Shown here piece after piece: positions 7,511-17,989 of a DNA stretch of 64,000 bases (the first letter of the stretch is position 1; each line of letters starts with the position of its first letter). This DNA is from Prochlorococcus sp. AG-402-B19 (GTDB taxonomy: Bacteria; Cyanobacteriota; Cyanobacteriia; PCC-6307; Cyanobiaceae), in contig QCHM01000008.1 of NCBI GenBank assembly GCA_003279615.1, positions 1 through 64,000 of the forward strand, in the 5' to 3' direction. The notes under the pieces are model-generated. The model did no database searches and was not told the origin of the DNA. It saw only the letters and a program-made list of their open reading frames with translations. The position numbers and the translations under genes were made by a program.

Positions 7511-9640
7511 ATGAGTACTACCAACTTAAATAATGAAACTTATATTAATCGTGAACTTAGTTGGATAGATTTTAATAAACGTGTGTTAGAACTAGCTATA
7601 GAAGAAGACACACCTCTACTAGAAAAAATTAAATTCAGCTCAATTTTTAGCAATAATTTAGACGAATTTTTTATGGTTAGAGTGGCTTCATTAAAATCAC
7701 AAGTAGATGGTGGTATCTTAAAAAAAAGCCAAGATGGCAAATCTGCAGGAGAACAACTTCTTGCAATTAGAGAATATCTAGATCCCATTTTAGAAACACA
7801 ACAATCTAAAACAATACAATATATAAAAGAAGAATTTAAAAAAAATAATTTATTTATACTTGAATATAAAGAATTAAACGAAAAACAAAGACATTGGATT
7901 GATAATTATTTTACAAATGCAATCTTTCCTATATTGACTCCCTTAGCAGTTGACCCTGCTCACCCATTCCCTTTTATAAGCAATCTTAGTTTAAATTTAG
8001 CTGCTATTGTCTTTGATAAAGAATTAGAAAAAGAACAATTTACTCGTATCAAAATTCCAGGCGAAAGTATTTCTAGATTTATAAGTATTCCAATTGAACT
8101 AGATAATAATGATATAGCACAATATACATGCATTCCCATTGAGCAGATTATTGCAAATAATTTATCAATGCTTTTTCCTGGAATGGAAGTTAAAGAATTT
8201 TCGTTCTTTCGAGTAACTAGAGATGCTGATCTTGAGCTTCGAGATATTGAGGCTGATGATTTAATGAGTGCACTAGAAGAAGGTTTACGCAAACGGCGAA
8301 AAGGAGGTGAAGTTGTCAGGCTTGAAGTCTCCTCAAATACACCAAAAAACATTCTTGATCTTTTACAAGAGGGAATGCATGTTGAGAAAGAAAATTTATA
8401 TCACATTGAGGGATTACTAGCCTTAGATGAACTAATTGAATTAACAGCAATTAATCTTCCTAAACTAAAATTTAAAGACCATCAAGGTATTACTCATAAT
8501 TTACTAAAAAATAGTCAATTAAGAGATCATGAAGATTTAGATTTAAGAAATAAAAGTAACTTTAAAAGTATATTTTCTATTATTCGTCGTAATGATTTAC
8601 TAGTTCATCACCCATACAATCTTTTTTCTACATCAGTAGAAGAATTTATCAATCAAGCTGCAGAAGATACACAGGTAATGGGGATCAAAATGACATTATA
8701 TAGAATCTCAAAAGACTCTTTAATTATTGATGCTCTTATAAGAGCTGCTGAAAAAGGCAAACAAGTCATGGCTCTAGTTGAACTTAAAGCAAGATTTGAT
8801 GAAGATAATAATATCCAATGGGCAAAGCAACTAGAACAATCGGGAGTCCATGTTGTCTATGGAGTGATTGGACTGAAAACTCATACAAAAATTGCATTAG
8901 TCATAAGAAAAGAAAAAAATAGATTAAGAACATATTTTCATATTGGAACTGGAAATTATAATTCAAAAACATCTAAGACATATACGGATATTGGTCTATT
9001 ATCTTGTCAGCCTGAACTCGGACAAGATCTTATTGAGCTATTTAATTATCTAACAGGATTTGCCAAGCAACAATCCTATAGAAAATTATTAGTTGCTCCA
9101 GTAAGTCTTAGACATGGAATAGAGAAATTAATCAAAAGAGAAATTAAATATGCAAAAGATAACTTACCTGCAAAAATAATAGCGAAAATGAATTCGCTTG
9201 TTGATCCAGAAATCATAAAATTGCTTTATGAAGCATCACAAGAAGGAGTCAAAATTGAACTTATAATTAGAGGAATGTGTTGCCTATATCCTCAGAAAAA
9301 AGGACTAAGCGAAAATATAAAAGTAACAAGCATTATTGGTAGATTTTTAGAGCATTCAAGAATTTTTTGGTTTAATAATGATGGAAATTCAGAAGTTTTT
9401 ATTGGCAGTGCAGACTGGATGAGGCGAAATTTAGACAGAAGAGTAGAAGCAGTGACACCTCTTGAAGATAACAAAATCAAAAAAGAAATTAAACATTTAT
9501 TAGATTCTTATTTAGAAGAAAATAAAGACTCTTGGAATATGCAAAGTGATGGGAGCTACGTAAAAAATAAAATTTTGAATGATAAAAAAAAATATATTCA
9601 AGAAAAAATTATCAAGTTATACAAAAAAGAAGAAAATTAA
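7511..9640 (+). CDS. ppk1: Polyphosphate kinase 1
   Basis: The 709-residue enzyme polymerises the gamma phosphate of ATP into inorganic polyphosphate. The N-terminal domain opens with YINRELSWIDFNKRVLELA, a typical PPK1 start. The phospholipase-D-like catalytic halves are visible, with the phosphorylated His in FHIGTGNYNSKTSK (about residue 478) and the second conserved block RGMCCLYP (about residue 588). IGSADWMRRNLDRRVE near the C-terminus is also diagnostic. Length matches the family. The very A-rich 3' end encodes a lysine-rich tail. It stands alone between the MFS and sigma factor genes. Confidence 0.95.
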   Translation: MSTTNLNNETYINRELSWIDFNKRVLELAIEEDTPLLEKIKFSSIFSNNLDEFFMVRVASLKSQVDGGILKKSQDGKSAGEQLLAIREYLDPILETQQSKTIQYIKEEFKKNNLFILEYKELNEKQRHWIDNYFTNAIFPILTPLAVDPAHPFPFISNLSLNLAAIVFDKELEKEQFTRIKIPGESISRFISIPIELDNNDIAQYTCIPIEQIIANNLSMLFPGMEVKEFSFFRVTRDADLELRDIEADDLMSALEEGLRKRRKGGEVVRLEVSSNTPKNILDLLQEGMHVEKENLYHIEGLLALDELIELTAINLPKLKFKDHQGITHNLLKNSQLRDHEDLDLRNKSNFKSIFSIIRRNDLLVHHPYNLFSTSVEEFINQAAEDTQVMGIKMTLYRISKDSLIIDALIRAAEKGKQVMALVELKARFDEDNNIQWAKQLEQSGVHVVYGVIGLKTHTKIALVIRKEKNRLRTYFHIGTGNYNSKTSKTYTDIGLLSCQPELGQDLIELFNYLTGFAKQQSYRKLLVAPVSLRHGIEKLIKREIKYAKDNLPAKIIAKMNSLVDPEIIKLLYEASQEGVKIELIIRGMCCLYPQKKGLSENIKVTSIIGRFLEHSRIFWFNNDGNSEVFIGSADWMRRNLDRRVEAVTPLEDNKIKKEIKHLLDSYLEENKDSWNMQSDGSYVKNKILNDKKKYIQEKIIKLYKKEEN

Positions 9641-9795
9641 AGATTTCAAAGTTTTTTATGAAAACATTTAATCTATTTTTTTGATGCGCTTTATACCTAA
9701 TTAGCCCAAAAAACATAAATTTTTCGTTTCAATTAGTCAACTTCTGCTTATAAGTGCTACCTTCTTAATAAATCTAATTTCAAGAGGCCAGGGTG

Positions 9796-10818
9796 ATGGG
9801 GATCCCGCTGGAATCTGCCAGAGATCTTTCTGATGTTTCATCAGAGAAATCAATTGCGGCAAGTACAACTGACAAACTATCTGCATCAATTGTAAGTAGT
9901 CAAAAATCTCGGACGTCACGAAAGCCAAGTAATCGTCTCGCGACTGATGCCATAGGTTTCTATCTGACAAGTATTGGAAGAGTCCCACTTCTTACTCCTG
10001 CTGAAGAAATTGAGTTAGCTCATCACGTTCAACAGATGAAAGATTTGTTGAAACTTCCGCAAGAACAAAGAACTACTCGTCAAAAACACAAAATAAAAAT
10101 GGGTAAGCGGGCCAGAGATCGTATGATGGCTGCAAATCTAAGATTAGTTGTAAGCGTTGCAAAGAAATATCAAAATCAAGGTCTAGAGTTACTTGATTTA
10201 GTACAAGAGGGAGCAATTGGTCTTGAAAGAGCTGTTGATAAATTTGATCCTGCAATGGGTTATAAATTCTCAACCTATGCATACTGGTGGATAAGACAAG
10301 GGATGACTCGTGCCATTGATAACAGTGCAAGAACTATTCGACTACCAATACATATCAGTGAAAAGCTTTCAAAAATGCGTCGTATCTCACGTGAATTATC
10401 TCATCGATTTGGGAGACAACCAAATCGACTAGAACTTGCCAATGCAATGGGCATTGAACCTCAAGATCTAGAGGATCTTGTATCTCAAAGCGCTCCATGT
10501 GCATCACTTGACGCTCATGCAAGAGGAGAAGAGGATCGTAGTACTCTAGGCGAATTAATTCCAGATCCAAATTATGATGAGCCTATGGAAGGAATGGATA
10601 GGAGTATTCAAAAAGAGCACCTTGGTGGATGGTTATCTCAATTAAACGAGAGAGAGCAAAAAATCATGAGACTTCGATTTGGTCTTGATGGAGAAGAACC
10701 ACTTACTCTTGCTGAAATTGGAAGACAAATAAATGTTTCAAGAGAACGTGTAAGACAACTTGAGGCAAAAGCAATTTTAAAATTGAGGGTAATGACTACT
10801 CACCAAAACGCTGCATAA
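9796..10818 (+). CDS. Group 2 RNA polymerase sigma-70 factor
   Basis: The roughly 340-residue protein is a cyanobacterial non-essential sigma-70 (RpoD-like group 2). Region 1.2 is DAIGFYLTSIGRVPLLTPAEE. Region 2 carries the core-binding and -10 recognition helix (YAYWWIRQGMTRAI, about residues 170-183). Region 4.2 has the helix-turn-helix TLAEIGRQINVSRERVRQLE. The long region 1.1 of the principal sigma is absent; instead there is a Ser-rich leader of about 50 residues. The ORF track starts at GTG 9793, but ATG 9796 directly follows and lies 8 bases after AGAGG, so I prefer it. Its target regulon cannot be told from sequence. Confidence 0.92.
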   Translation: MGIPLESARDLSDVSSEKSIAASTTDKLSASIVSSQKSRTSRKPSNRLATDAIGFYLTSIGRVPLLTPAEEIELAHHVQQMKDLLKLPQEQRTTRQKHKIKMGKRARDRMMAANLRLVVSVAKKYQNQGLELLDLVQEGAIGLERAVDKFDPAMGYKFSTYAYWWIRQGMTRAIDNSARTIRLPIHISEKLSKMRRISRELSHRFGRQPNRLELANAMGIEPQDLEDLVSQSAPCASLDAHARGEEDRSTLGELIPDPNYDEPMEGMDRSIQKEHLGGWLSQLNEREQKIMRLRFGLDGEEPLTLAEIGRQINVSRERVRQLEAKAILKLRVMTTHQNAA

Positions 10819-10821
10819 ACA

Positions 10822-11475
10822 TTGCCTGTCCAAATAGCTATTATTATTATTGCTGTATGGATAATAACAATTTTAATCATTGCATTTTTATGTAAAAGAT
10901 ATTTTCCAAAACAAGAAGAATTAAGTCGAAAAATTATTCATATTGGAACTGGACCAGTAATTTTATTGGCTGCATTATTTGAGATTCCAAAAAATATAGC
11001 TTTCTTTTCTGCATTTTTTATCACCATAGCCTTAGGTATTAATTACCAATACCGTTTATTGCCAGCCATTGAAGATATAGAGAGAAAGAGTTTTGGAACA
11101 ATTGCATATGGTATCAGTATCACACTTTTACTCTTAATGTTCTGGCCACGCTATTCATCATCTATTTCGATAGGAGTCTTATCAATGGCTTTTGGTGACG
11201 GATTAGCAGGCTTAATTGGGCGATCAATTAATTCTCCAAAATGGTTAATACTTGGTCAAACAAAATCAATAGCAGGAACATTCACAATGGGGACTGTAGT
11301 AGCTATTTCGACTGAAACAATCTCTTCATTTAATAGTCTGGAGATACAACCTCTAGAAATAATAGTCATCTCACTAGTAGCAACTATTTTTGAACAGATA
11401 AGTCCCTGGGGAATTGACAATATAACTGTTCCCATTGGAGTAACGTGTCTGGGAGTATGGTTAATAGGAACATAA
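10822..11475 (+). CDS. Phytol/dolichol kinase-like membrane protein (VTE5/SEC59 family)
   Basis: The 217-residue protein has about six hydrophobic segments. Hallmarks of the CTP-dependent polyprenol/phytol kinase family are visible: RKIIHIGTGP near residue 35, MAFGDGLAGLIGR near residue 125, and KSIAGTFTMGTVVA near residue 155. In cyanobacteria such proteins phosphorylate phytol freed from chlorophyll, feeding tocopherol or chlorophyll synthesis; a lipid kinase role is also possible. It starts with TTG 3 bases after the sigma factor stop, so the two are probably co-transcribed, although a functional link is not evident. Confidence 0.78.
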   Translation: MPVQIAIIIIAVWIITILIIAFLCKRYFPKQEELSRKIIHIGTGPVILLAALFEIPKNIAFFSAFFITIALGINYQYRLLPAIEDIERKSFGTIAYGISITLLLLMFWPRYSSSISIGVLSMAFGDGLAGLIGRSINSPKWLILGQTKSIAGTFTMGTVVAISTETISSFNSLEIQPLEIIVISLVATIFEQISPWGIDNITVPIGVTCLGVWLIGT

Positions 11476-11481
11476 AACAAG

Positions 11482-12552
11482 TTATTTGATTGATTCAGCT
11501 AGTTCCCCTAATAAAATTTCTGTTGTAGAAAAGTTGATGCATGCATCGGTAACACTTTGTCCATAGGTAAGTTTTGATAAATCTGAATTTAATTTCTGAT
11601 TACCTTCAACAAGATGGCTTTCAATCATAACGCCCATAACATTCTTGGATCCAGCTTTTAATTGTGATGCCACATCACGTAAAACTTCTGATTGCCTACG
11701 AAAATCTTTATTTGAATTGCCATGACTACAATCAACCATCAATCTTTTAGGCATATTAAATCTTTCTAACTCTTCAACAATTAAATTAATTGCATCAAGA
11801 TGATAATTAGTACCGTTTTTGCCACCTCTCAACACAAGATGACCATCTGGATTACCTGTAGTACTAACTATCGAAGCATGACCATCGTTATTAATTCCTA
11901 AAAAATGATGAGGTTTTGAAGCCGCTTGCATTGCATTAATCGCTATCGTTGCTGTCCCATCAGTACCATTTTTATAACCAACCGGCATTGATAATCCAGA
12001 CGCCATTTCACGATGAGTCTGACTCTCTGTCGTTCTTGCTCCAATAGCAGTCCAACTAATTAAATCAGCAATATATTGAGGAACAACTGGATCAAGTAAT
12101 TCAGTTGCTGCTGGCATTCCTTTTTTGGCTAAATCAAGTAATAGACCTCTTGCCTTTCTTAAACCAGTATTAATATCGTAAGAATTATCAAGATGAGGAT
12201 CATTAATAAGTCCTTTCCAACCAACAGTTGTGCGTGGTTTCTCAAAATAAACACGCATCACGATCTCTAACTTTTGATTATATTTTTCCCTCAATGGGGC
12301 TAAACGAGTTGCATATTCAATGGCAGCATCAACATCATGAACCGAGCATGGTCCAACAATCACCAAAATTCTTGGATCATTACCATGAAGAATCGATTGA
12401 ATCTTATTTCTAGTAGTAGAGACAACTCCAGAGGCTGCCTTATCTAAAGGCAAATCTCTATGAAGTAATGCTGGTGACATTAATGGACGAGTCTCGACCA
12501 CGTGAAGGTCAGAGGTGCTATCCACCATTGAAAAATATGATGAGGTGGACAT
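11482..12552 (-). CDS. 3-deoxy-7-phosphoheptulonate (DAHP) synthase, class I
   Basis: The 356-residue enzyme joins phosphoenolpyruvate and erythrose 4-phosphate in the first step of the shikimate pathway. Class I AroFGH-type motifs are visible: ILVIVGPCSVHD near residue 64, RVYFEKPRTTVGWKGL near 102, GARTTESQTHREMASG near 172, and KRLMVDCSHGNSNKD near 268. Length equals that of the E. coli isozymes. Its feedback effector (Phe, Tyr or Trp) cannot be assigned safely. It is convergent with the kinase-like gene (6-base gap) and divergent from acnB. Confidence 0.95.
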   Translation of the reverse strand: MSTSSYFSMVDSTSDLHVVETRPLMSPALLHRDLPLDKAASGVVSTTRNKIQSILHGNDPRILVIVGPCSVHDVDAAIEYATRLAPLREKYNQKLEIVMRVYFEKPRTTVGWKGLINDPHLDNSYDINTGLRKARGLLLDLAKKGMPAATELLDPVVPQYIADLISWTAIGARTTESQTHREMASGLSMPVGYKNGTDGTATIAINAMQAASKPHHFLGINNDGHASIVSTTGNPDGHLVLRGGKNGTNYHLDAINLIVEELERFNMPKRLMVDCSHGNSNKDFRRQSEVLRDVASQLKAGSKNVMGVMIESHLVEGNQKLNSDLSKLTYGQSVTDACINFSTTEILLGELAESIK

Positions 12553-12705
12553 TTAAAACGTGTTCATAGATATAAGATTAGAGAAGTATCAGTCATAGGG
12601 GGGTAATAAGTTGCATTATCTGAATGTTTGTTCAAGAAACATGGGGTTGTAAACAATGAAAACACAAGGCCCTCACTCCAATACATTCTCTGTTGAGATT
12701 TAAAA

Positions 12706-15306
12706 ATGCTAAAAAATTACTTATCACATCTTGCAGAAAGAGAAGCGTTAGGAATCCCTCCGCTTCCTTTAGATGCAAAACAGACAAAAAATTTAACAGA
12801 GGTTTTAGAAAAACCAGATAAAGAGTTTGATCAAAACTTCTTACTTGATCTCCTTGTTAATCGAATTCCTCCTGGAGTGGATCAAGCCTCTTATGTCAAA
12901 GCGACTTGGCTAAGCTCAATTGCTCAAGAAGAATCAAAAAGTCCGCTAGTAAGTCCTTTAAAAGCAACTGAGCTTTTGGGTACAATGATTGGAGGATATA
13001 ATGTAGGAGCATTAATTGAAATACTAAAATCTAATAATAAAGAATTAGCATCTATAGCCTGTGAAGCATTAAGTAATACTCTTTTAGTTTATGATGGACT
13101 AAATGATCTTTTAGAATTAGGAAAAAATAATATTTATGCAGAAAAAGTTATAAATAGCTGGGCAAATGGAGAATGGTTCACAAATAAACAACCTTTGGCT
13201 AACGAAATAACAGTAACAGTATTTAAAGTTGAAGGAGAAACAAATACAGACGACCTCTCTCCCGCAACGCATGCCACAACAAGACCTGATATTCCTTTAC
13301 ATGCTCTAGCGATGCTAGAAACTCGAGATCCAAATGGTTTAAGCACCATTGAAAAATTAAAAGAGAAAGGACATGCCATTACATATGTTGGCGATGTAGT
13401 TGGAACAGGAAGCTCTCGAAAATCAGCAATAAACTCTGTCCTTTGGCATACAGGACAGGACATACCTTACGTTCCAAATAAACGAGGTGGTGGAGTTGTA
13501 ATAGGAGGAAAAATCGCTCCTATTTTCTTTAATACGGCTGAAGATTCAGGTGCGCTTCCAATTGAATGCGATGTAAGCAATCTCAAAACAGGAGATGTAA
13601 TTACTATTTTTCCTTATAAAGGAGAAATTAGAAGAAGTAAAAATGAGACAAACAGTGGAGAACTCCTATCAAAATTTGACTTAAAACCACAAACTATTAC
13701 TGATGAAGTAAGAGCAGGCGGGCGAATTCCTTTAATGATTGGAAGAGCTTTGACAGACAAAGTGAGAGCAAAATTAAAACTTCCTCCCTCTACTCTTTTT
13801 ATTCGTCCTGCTCAGCCACCTGCATCAAAGCATGGGTTTACACAAGCTCAAAAAATGGTTGGAAAAGCTTGCGGTGTACCAGGGGTACTTCCAGGTGCAA
13901 GTTGTGAGCCAATAATGACAACAGTTGGTAGTCAAGACACTACTGGTCCGATGACTAGAGATGAAATGAAAGAATTAGCCTGTTTAGGATTTTCTGCGGA
14001 TCTAGTTATGCAGAGTTTCTGTCATACGGCAGCATATCCCAAGCCCGTTGATATCAAAACTCAGAAAGAACTCCCTGATTTTTTTGCTGAAAGAGGAGGA
14101 GTAGCATTAAAACCCGGCGATGGAATTATTCACAGTTGGCTAAATAGAATGCTTTTACCGGACACAGTGGGGACAGGTGGCGATAGTCATACACGATTCC
14201 CATTGGGCATCTCATTTCCAGGAGGTTCGGGGGTTGTGGCATTTGCTGCAGCTATTGGTTCTATGCCTTTAGATATGCCAGAGTCAGTTCTTGTACGTTT
14301 TAAAGGGTCTTTACAAACTGGCGTCACTTTAAGAGATGTGGTTAATGCCATTCCGTGGATGGCTATACAACAAGGGCTTCTGACCGTCGCAAAAACGAAC
14401 AAAGTTAATGTGTTTAATGGAAAAATATTAGAAATTGAAGGTCTACCAAACCTAAAATTAGAGCAAGCCTTTGAATTGACTGATGCAAGTGCAGAAAGAT
14501 CTTGTGCTGGGTGTACTATTCAACTCTCTGAATCAACAATAAGTGAATATTTAAAAAGCAATATTGTTTTACTTAAAAATATGATTGCTAGGGGATATAA
14601 AGACGCAAGAACAATCAGTAGAAGAATTAAAGAAATGGAGGATTGGTTAAAAAAACCAGCTTTACTATCAGCCGACTCAAATGCGCAATACTCAGAAATC
14701 ATCGAAATAGACTTAAATGAACTCAAAGAACCTGTTTTAGCTTGTCCTAATGATCCTGATAACGTCAAACTTTTAAGCGAAGTCGCAGGCACTCTCATTC
14801 AAGAAGTTTTTATTGGTTCATGTATGACTAATATTGGTCATTATCGAGCCGCTGCAAAAATTCTCGAAGGAGAAGGGAAGATAGCAGCGCGATTATGGGT
14901 ATGTCCCCCAACACGAATGGACGAGGAAATTTTGAAAAAAGAAGGATATTACAAGATTTTTGAAAAAGCTGGTAGCCGAATGGAAATGCCTGGTTGTTCT
15001 CTATGCATGGGCAATCAAGCTCGTGTAGAAGATAATTCAACTGTTTTCTCAACCAGTACAAGGAATTTCAACAACAGATTAGGAAAAGGAGCTCAGGTAT
15101 TCTTAGGAAGTGCAGAACTAGCCGCTGTTTGCGCTTTGTTGGGTCATATACCTACAACTGATGAATATCTTGCAATAGCTTCCAAAAAAGTTTCCCCTTT
15201 AACTGAAGAAATATACAGATACTTAAACTTTGATGAAATACCAAACTTTATCGAAGATGGCCGTGTAATAACAAAAGAAGAAGAGGCCTCTATTTTTCAA
15301 ACCTAA
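12706..15306 (+). CDS. acnB: Aconitate hydratase B
   Basis: The 866-residue enzyme interconverts citrate and isocitrate in the incomplete cyanobacterial TCA pathway, which supplies 2-oxoglutarate for ammonium assimilation. The AcnB order is seen: an N-terminal HEAT-like domain, the swivel domain ([17 protein letters not shown], about residue 181), then the Fe-S catalytic domain. The three [4Fe-4S] cysteines fit [23 protein letters not shown] and [12 protein letters not shown]. Length is typical of AcnB. A 15-codon reading frame ends two bases before the ATG (see findings). Confidence 0.96.
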   Translation: MLKNYLSHLAEREALGIPPLPLDAKQTKNLTEVLEKPDKEFDQNFLLDLLVNRIPPGVDQASYVKATWLSSIAQEESKSPLVSPLKATELLGTMIGGYNVGALIEILKSNNKELASIACEALSNTLLVYDGLNDLLELGKNNIYAEKVINSWANGEWFTNKQPLANEITVTVFKVEGETNTDDLSPATHATTRPDIPLHALAMLETRDPNGLSTIEKLKEKGHAITYVGDVVGTGSSRKSAINSVLWHTGQDIPYVPNKRGGGVVIGGKIAPIFFNTAEDSGALPIECDVSNLKTGDVITIFPYKGEIRRSKNETNSGELLSKFDLKPQTITDEVRAGGRIPLMIGRALTDKVRAKLKLPPSTLFIRPAQPPASKHGFTQAQKMVGKACGVPGVLPGASCEPIMTTVGSQDTTGPMTRDEMKELACLGFSADLVMQSFCHTAAYPKPVDIKTQKELPDFFAERGGVALKPGDGIIHSWLNRMLLPDTVGTGGDSHTRFPLGISFPGGSGVVAFAAAIGSMPLDMPESVLVRFKGSLQTGVTLRDVVNAIPWMAIQQGLLTVAKTNKVNVFNGKILEIEGLPNLKLEQAFELTDASAERSCAGCTIQLSESTISEYLKSNIVLLKNMIARGYKDARTISRRIKEMEDWLKKPALLSADSNAQYSEIIEIDLNELKEPVLACPNDPDNVKLLSEVAGTLIQEVFIGSCMTNIGHYRAAAKILEGEGKIAARLWVCPPTRMDEEILKKEGYYKIFEKAGSRMEMPGCSLCMGNQARVEDNSTVFSTSTRNFNNRLGKGAQVFLGSAELAAVCALLGHIPTTDEYLAIASKKVSPLTEEIYRYLNFDEIPNFIEDGRVITKEEEASIFQT

Positions 15307-15316
15307 TTTGAATTAA

Positions 15317-16678
15317 ATGATCAACAATCAAAGTCAAAATCCCGTAATAAAGAAATCAAGTCAAAGCATAAACAGACTTCTTCAAAGAAAATGGCTAAAT
15401 GTAATTCTTGCTCTAATCCTTACAGGTTTAGGAGCAGCATTAACAGGAATATTATTTAAAACTGGAATTCATGCATTAGAAGATTATCGATCAAATCTTC
15501 TGGGATATATGCCTAGATGGATCGTTTTACCAATATTAGGAGCAGTAGGAGGGGTGATTTCAGGATCGCTAATTCAAAATTGTTCCCCTGCAGCAAAAGG
15601 AGCAGGAGTAAGTCACATCATTGCATTTCTTCGCCATAAGCCAGTCCCTATGGGATTAAGAGTTGGAATCGTAAAACTATTTGCTGGAATAATTGCTATT
15701 GGCAGTGGATTTCCATTAGGCCCAGAAGGCCCAGCAGTACAAATGGGAGGATCTGTTGCCTGGAAAATGGCAAAATGGCTAAAAGCCCCTATATCATTTC
15801 GCAGAGTCATAGTTGCAGCAGGAGGAGGAGCTGGAATTGCAGCAATTTTCAGTGCACCAATTGGAGGCTTTGTCTATGCAGTTGAAGAACTTCTCAATTC
15901 AGCCAGACCAGTTGTCCTCTTACTAGTAGTAGTAACAACATTCTGGGCGGATAGTTGCGCGGATATTCTACAAGCGATTGGACTAGATCAAAAAGCTGGT
16001 GGATTTGTGAATAATTTAGGTTTTCAACTCGAGAGAGCATATACACCAGTAATCAAATTCTTTCCGATAGATTTTTTATACCTAATAGTTTTAGGTATCT
16101 TACTTGGATTCTTAGCAGAAATGTATTGCCAATATGTGTTAAAGATGCAAGTTATAGGAAACAAATGGTTTAAAAATAAAACTATTCAAAGAATGAGTTT
16201 ATCCGGATTATTGCTCGGCTCAATGTATTCGATAATGCCAGAAAGTTTTCACAATATCGAAGGATTACAAAAGATTATTGTTAATGAAAGTAGTAGCTTC
16301 ACGCTCGCAATAAGTATATTTTTAGTTTTATTTCTTGCATCTGGTTTAGCAGCTGCCTCAGGAGCCCCAGGTGGTTTATTTTATCCAATGCTTACACTAG
16401 GAGGCGCTATAGGATTAGCTAGCGGAATAGGAGTAGAAACATTAACAGGACATGTTCCAACAACCTATATTTTTGCAGGAATGGGAGGATTCGTTGCTGG
16501 ATGCTCTAGAACCCCTTTAACAGCAATGTTTCTAGCATTTGCCTTAACTAAAAACCTGCTAATACTTAAACCACTCTTAATAACATGTATAACTAGTTTT
16601 TTAACTGCAAGAATATTCAATGAACATTCAATTTATGAAAGACAAATTGAAATTGAAGAAGGAGAATTAATAGCGTAA
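15317..16678 (+). CDS. ClC-family chloride channel or H+/Cl- antiporter
   Basis: The 453-residue polytopic protein carries the ClC selectivity motifs: GSGFPLGPEGPAVQMG near residue 130, with the gating glutamate present in GPEGP, and ASGAPGGLFYPMLTLGG near residue 345. A repeated two-half membrane fold is expected. No C-terminal CBS domains are present. It starts 10 bases after acnB, so it may share its transcript. Whether it is a channel or an exchanger cannot be told from sequence; anion balance or acid resistance are the known roles. Confidence 0.9.
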   Translation: MINNQSQNPVIKKSSQSINRLLQRKWLNVILALILTGLGAALTGILFKTGIHALEDYRSNLLGYMPRWIVLPILGAVGGVISGSLIQNCSPAAKGAGVSHIIAFLRHKPVPMGLRVGIVKLFAGIIAIGSGFPLGPEGPAVQMGGSVAWKMAKWLKAPISFRRVIVAAGGGAGIAAIFSAPIGGFVYAVEELLNSARPVVLLLVVVTTFWADSCADILQAIGLDQKAGGFVNNLGFQLERAYTPVIKFFPIDFLYLIVLGILLGFLAEMYCQYVLKMQVIGNKWFKNKTIQRMSLSGLLLGSMYSIMPESFHNIEGLQKIIVNESSSFTLAISIFLVLFLASGLAAASGAPGGLFYPMLTLGGAIGLASGIGVETLTGHVPTTYIFAGMGGFVAGCSRTPLTAMFLAFALTKNLLILKPLLITCITSFLTARIFNEHSIYERQIEIEEGELIA

Positions 16679-16681
16679 AAT

Positions 16682-17989
16682 CTAACTTTTTCTAAATTGA
16701 ATCAAATCTAAATTAGATTCAGATTGAATGATCATACATCTAAGACCTATTAGTAGTATCCAACCTAAAATATTAATCCTACTATCAAACATTGGGATAT
16801 CAGTTGCATGGAAACAAATAAGAATCAAAAGAGATGTCCACCATGCTCTATCAATTAAAAAGCTTTTTTGTGAATGTAATTTATTAAATATTTTATAATA
16901 GGCAGAAATTATTAATAAGCTAAAGACAAAAATATTTAATAAAAAAGAGACTAAAATTCCATGACTAATAGCCAATTCTAAAGGCAAGTTATGAGAATGA
17001 CCATGAGATAAACCTGTCCGCAAAGGATAAATAATAGAAAAGGCTGCAGCTCCCCAACCCCATAGAGGTTTTTCAAAAATTAAATCAGTTGCAATTTTCC
17101 ATTGGCCAATTCGTGTTGCCTCAAAAGGTCTATCAACAAACTTCATATCATTTAATCTCATCCAAATAGATTCAGGCACAATACTTCTTGCAAATTGTTG
17201 TATTCCAAAATCAAAAAATGGTACAACCGATATAACAACAGGTATTAGACAAACCAGCATCAAAGGAATCAACCAAATCCATGATGCAGAACCAACAACC
17301 AGAGGCAATCCTAACAAAATTGCGCCCCATGCATTTCGAGAATCAGTCAACATCATTGCCAACACAAATGCAATCAAAAGAGCAAAAGGAATGACTCGAT
17401 TTCTACCAAAAATAAAAGGATGAATAACCGAAGCCAAGCAAAATGACCATACCCCCGACAACCAGGCAGCAGTTATATTCGCATAACTAAATAATCCAGA
17501 CAATCTGCCAAAAGGCTCTCCACCTGGAGAAATATGCCAAATTATCAAACCATCTAAAAGCTCCCAAGGACCCTCCCATCCAAGCCATAACTGACCAAAG
17601 CCAGTAATCAGAACAGGAAGACTTCCGAATACAAGCAAAGAAGCACATTTCATTCTTCTTTCAGGAGTTAACAAATATGGTTGCAAACCCCAAAAGCACA
17701 AAAAAAATGGCAACCAATTAAAAAGACCGAGCCAGGCTAACCAACCAGTTTGAGAATGAATACAACCAACTAGCATCAAAAAGGATATAAGTAAAAGGGG
17801 ATAATTCCAATATTCCTTCCAATAAAGATCTCTTCTGCTAAAAATTCCTTTGAAAAGAGCAAAAAGCAAAAATATATATGAAACTAATGCACTGGAAGGC
17901 AAACACAATACTCCAATCTGAAAAGAGGTCCAGCCAATATTTTCGAATAGATTGTTTTTGAAATTAAATACGTACCTATTATTAATCAT
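16682..17989 (-). CDS. O-antigen ligase/polymerase-like membrane protein (IctB-like)
   Basis: The 435-residue protein has about ten to twelve hydrophobic segments and the O-antigen ligase pattern: a large central loop, then the conserved GLSHGHSHNLPLELAISHG region near residue 345. In cyanobacteria this group includes IctB, once proposed to act in inorganic carbon uptake but now more often viewed as a glycan ligase-like protein. It starts within the stop codon of purU (ATGA overlap), indicating translational coupling. It is convergent with the ClC gene (3-base gap). Confidence 0.75.
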   Translation of the reverse strand: MINNRYVFNFKNNLFENIGWTSFQIGVLCLPSSALVSYIFLLFALFKGIFSRRDLYWKEYWNYPLLLISFLMLVGCIHSQTGWLAWLGLFNWLPFFLCFWGLQPYLLTPERRMKCASLLVFGSLPVLITGFGQLWLGWEGPWELLDGLIIWHISPGGEPFGRLSGLFSYANITAAWLSGVWSFCLASVIHPFIFGRNRVIPFALLIAFVLAMMLTDSRNAWGAILLGLPLVVGSASWIWLIPLMLVCLIPVVISVVPFFDFGIQQFARSIVPESIWMRLNDMKFVDRPFEATRIGQWKIATDLIFEKPLWGWGAAAFSIIYPLRTGLSHGHSHNLPLELAISHGILVSFLLNIFVFSLLIISAYYKIFNKLHSQKSFLIDRAWWTSLLILICFHATDIPMFDSRINILGWILLIGLRCMIIQSESNLDLIQFRKS

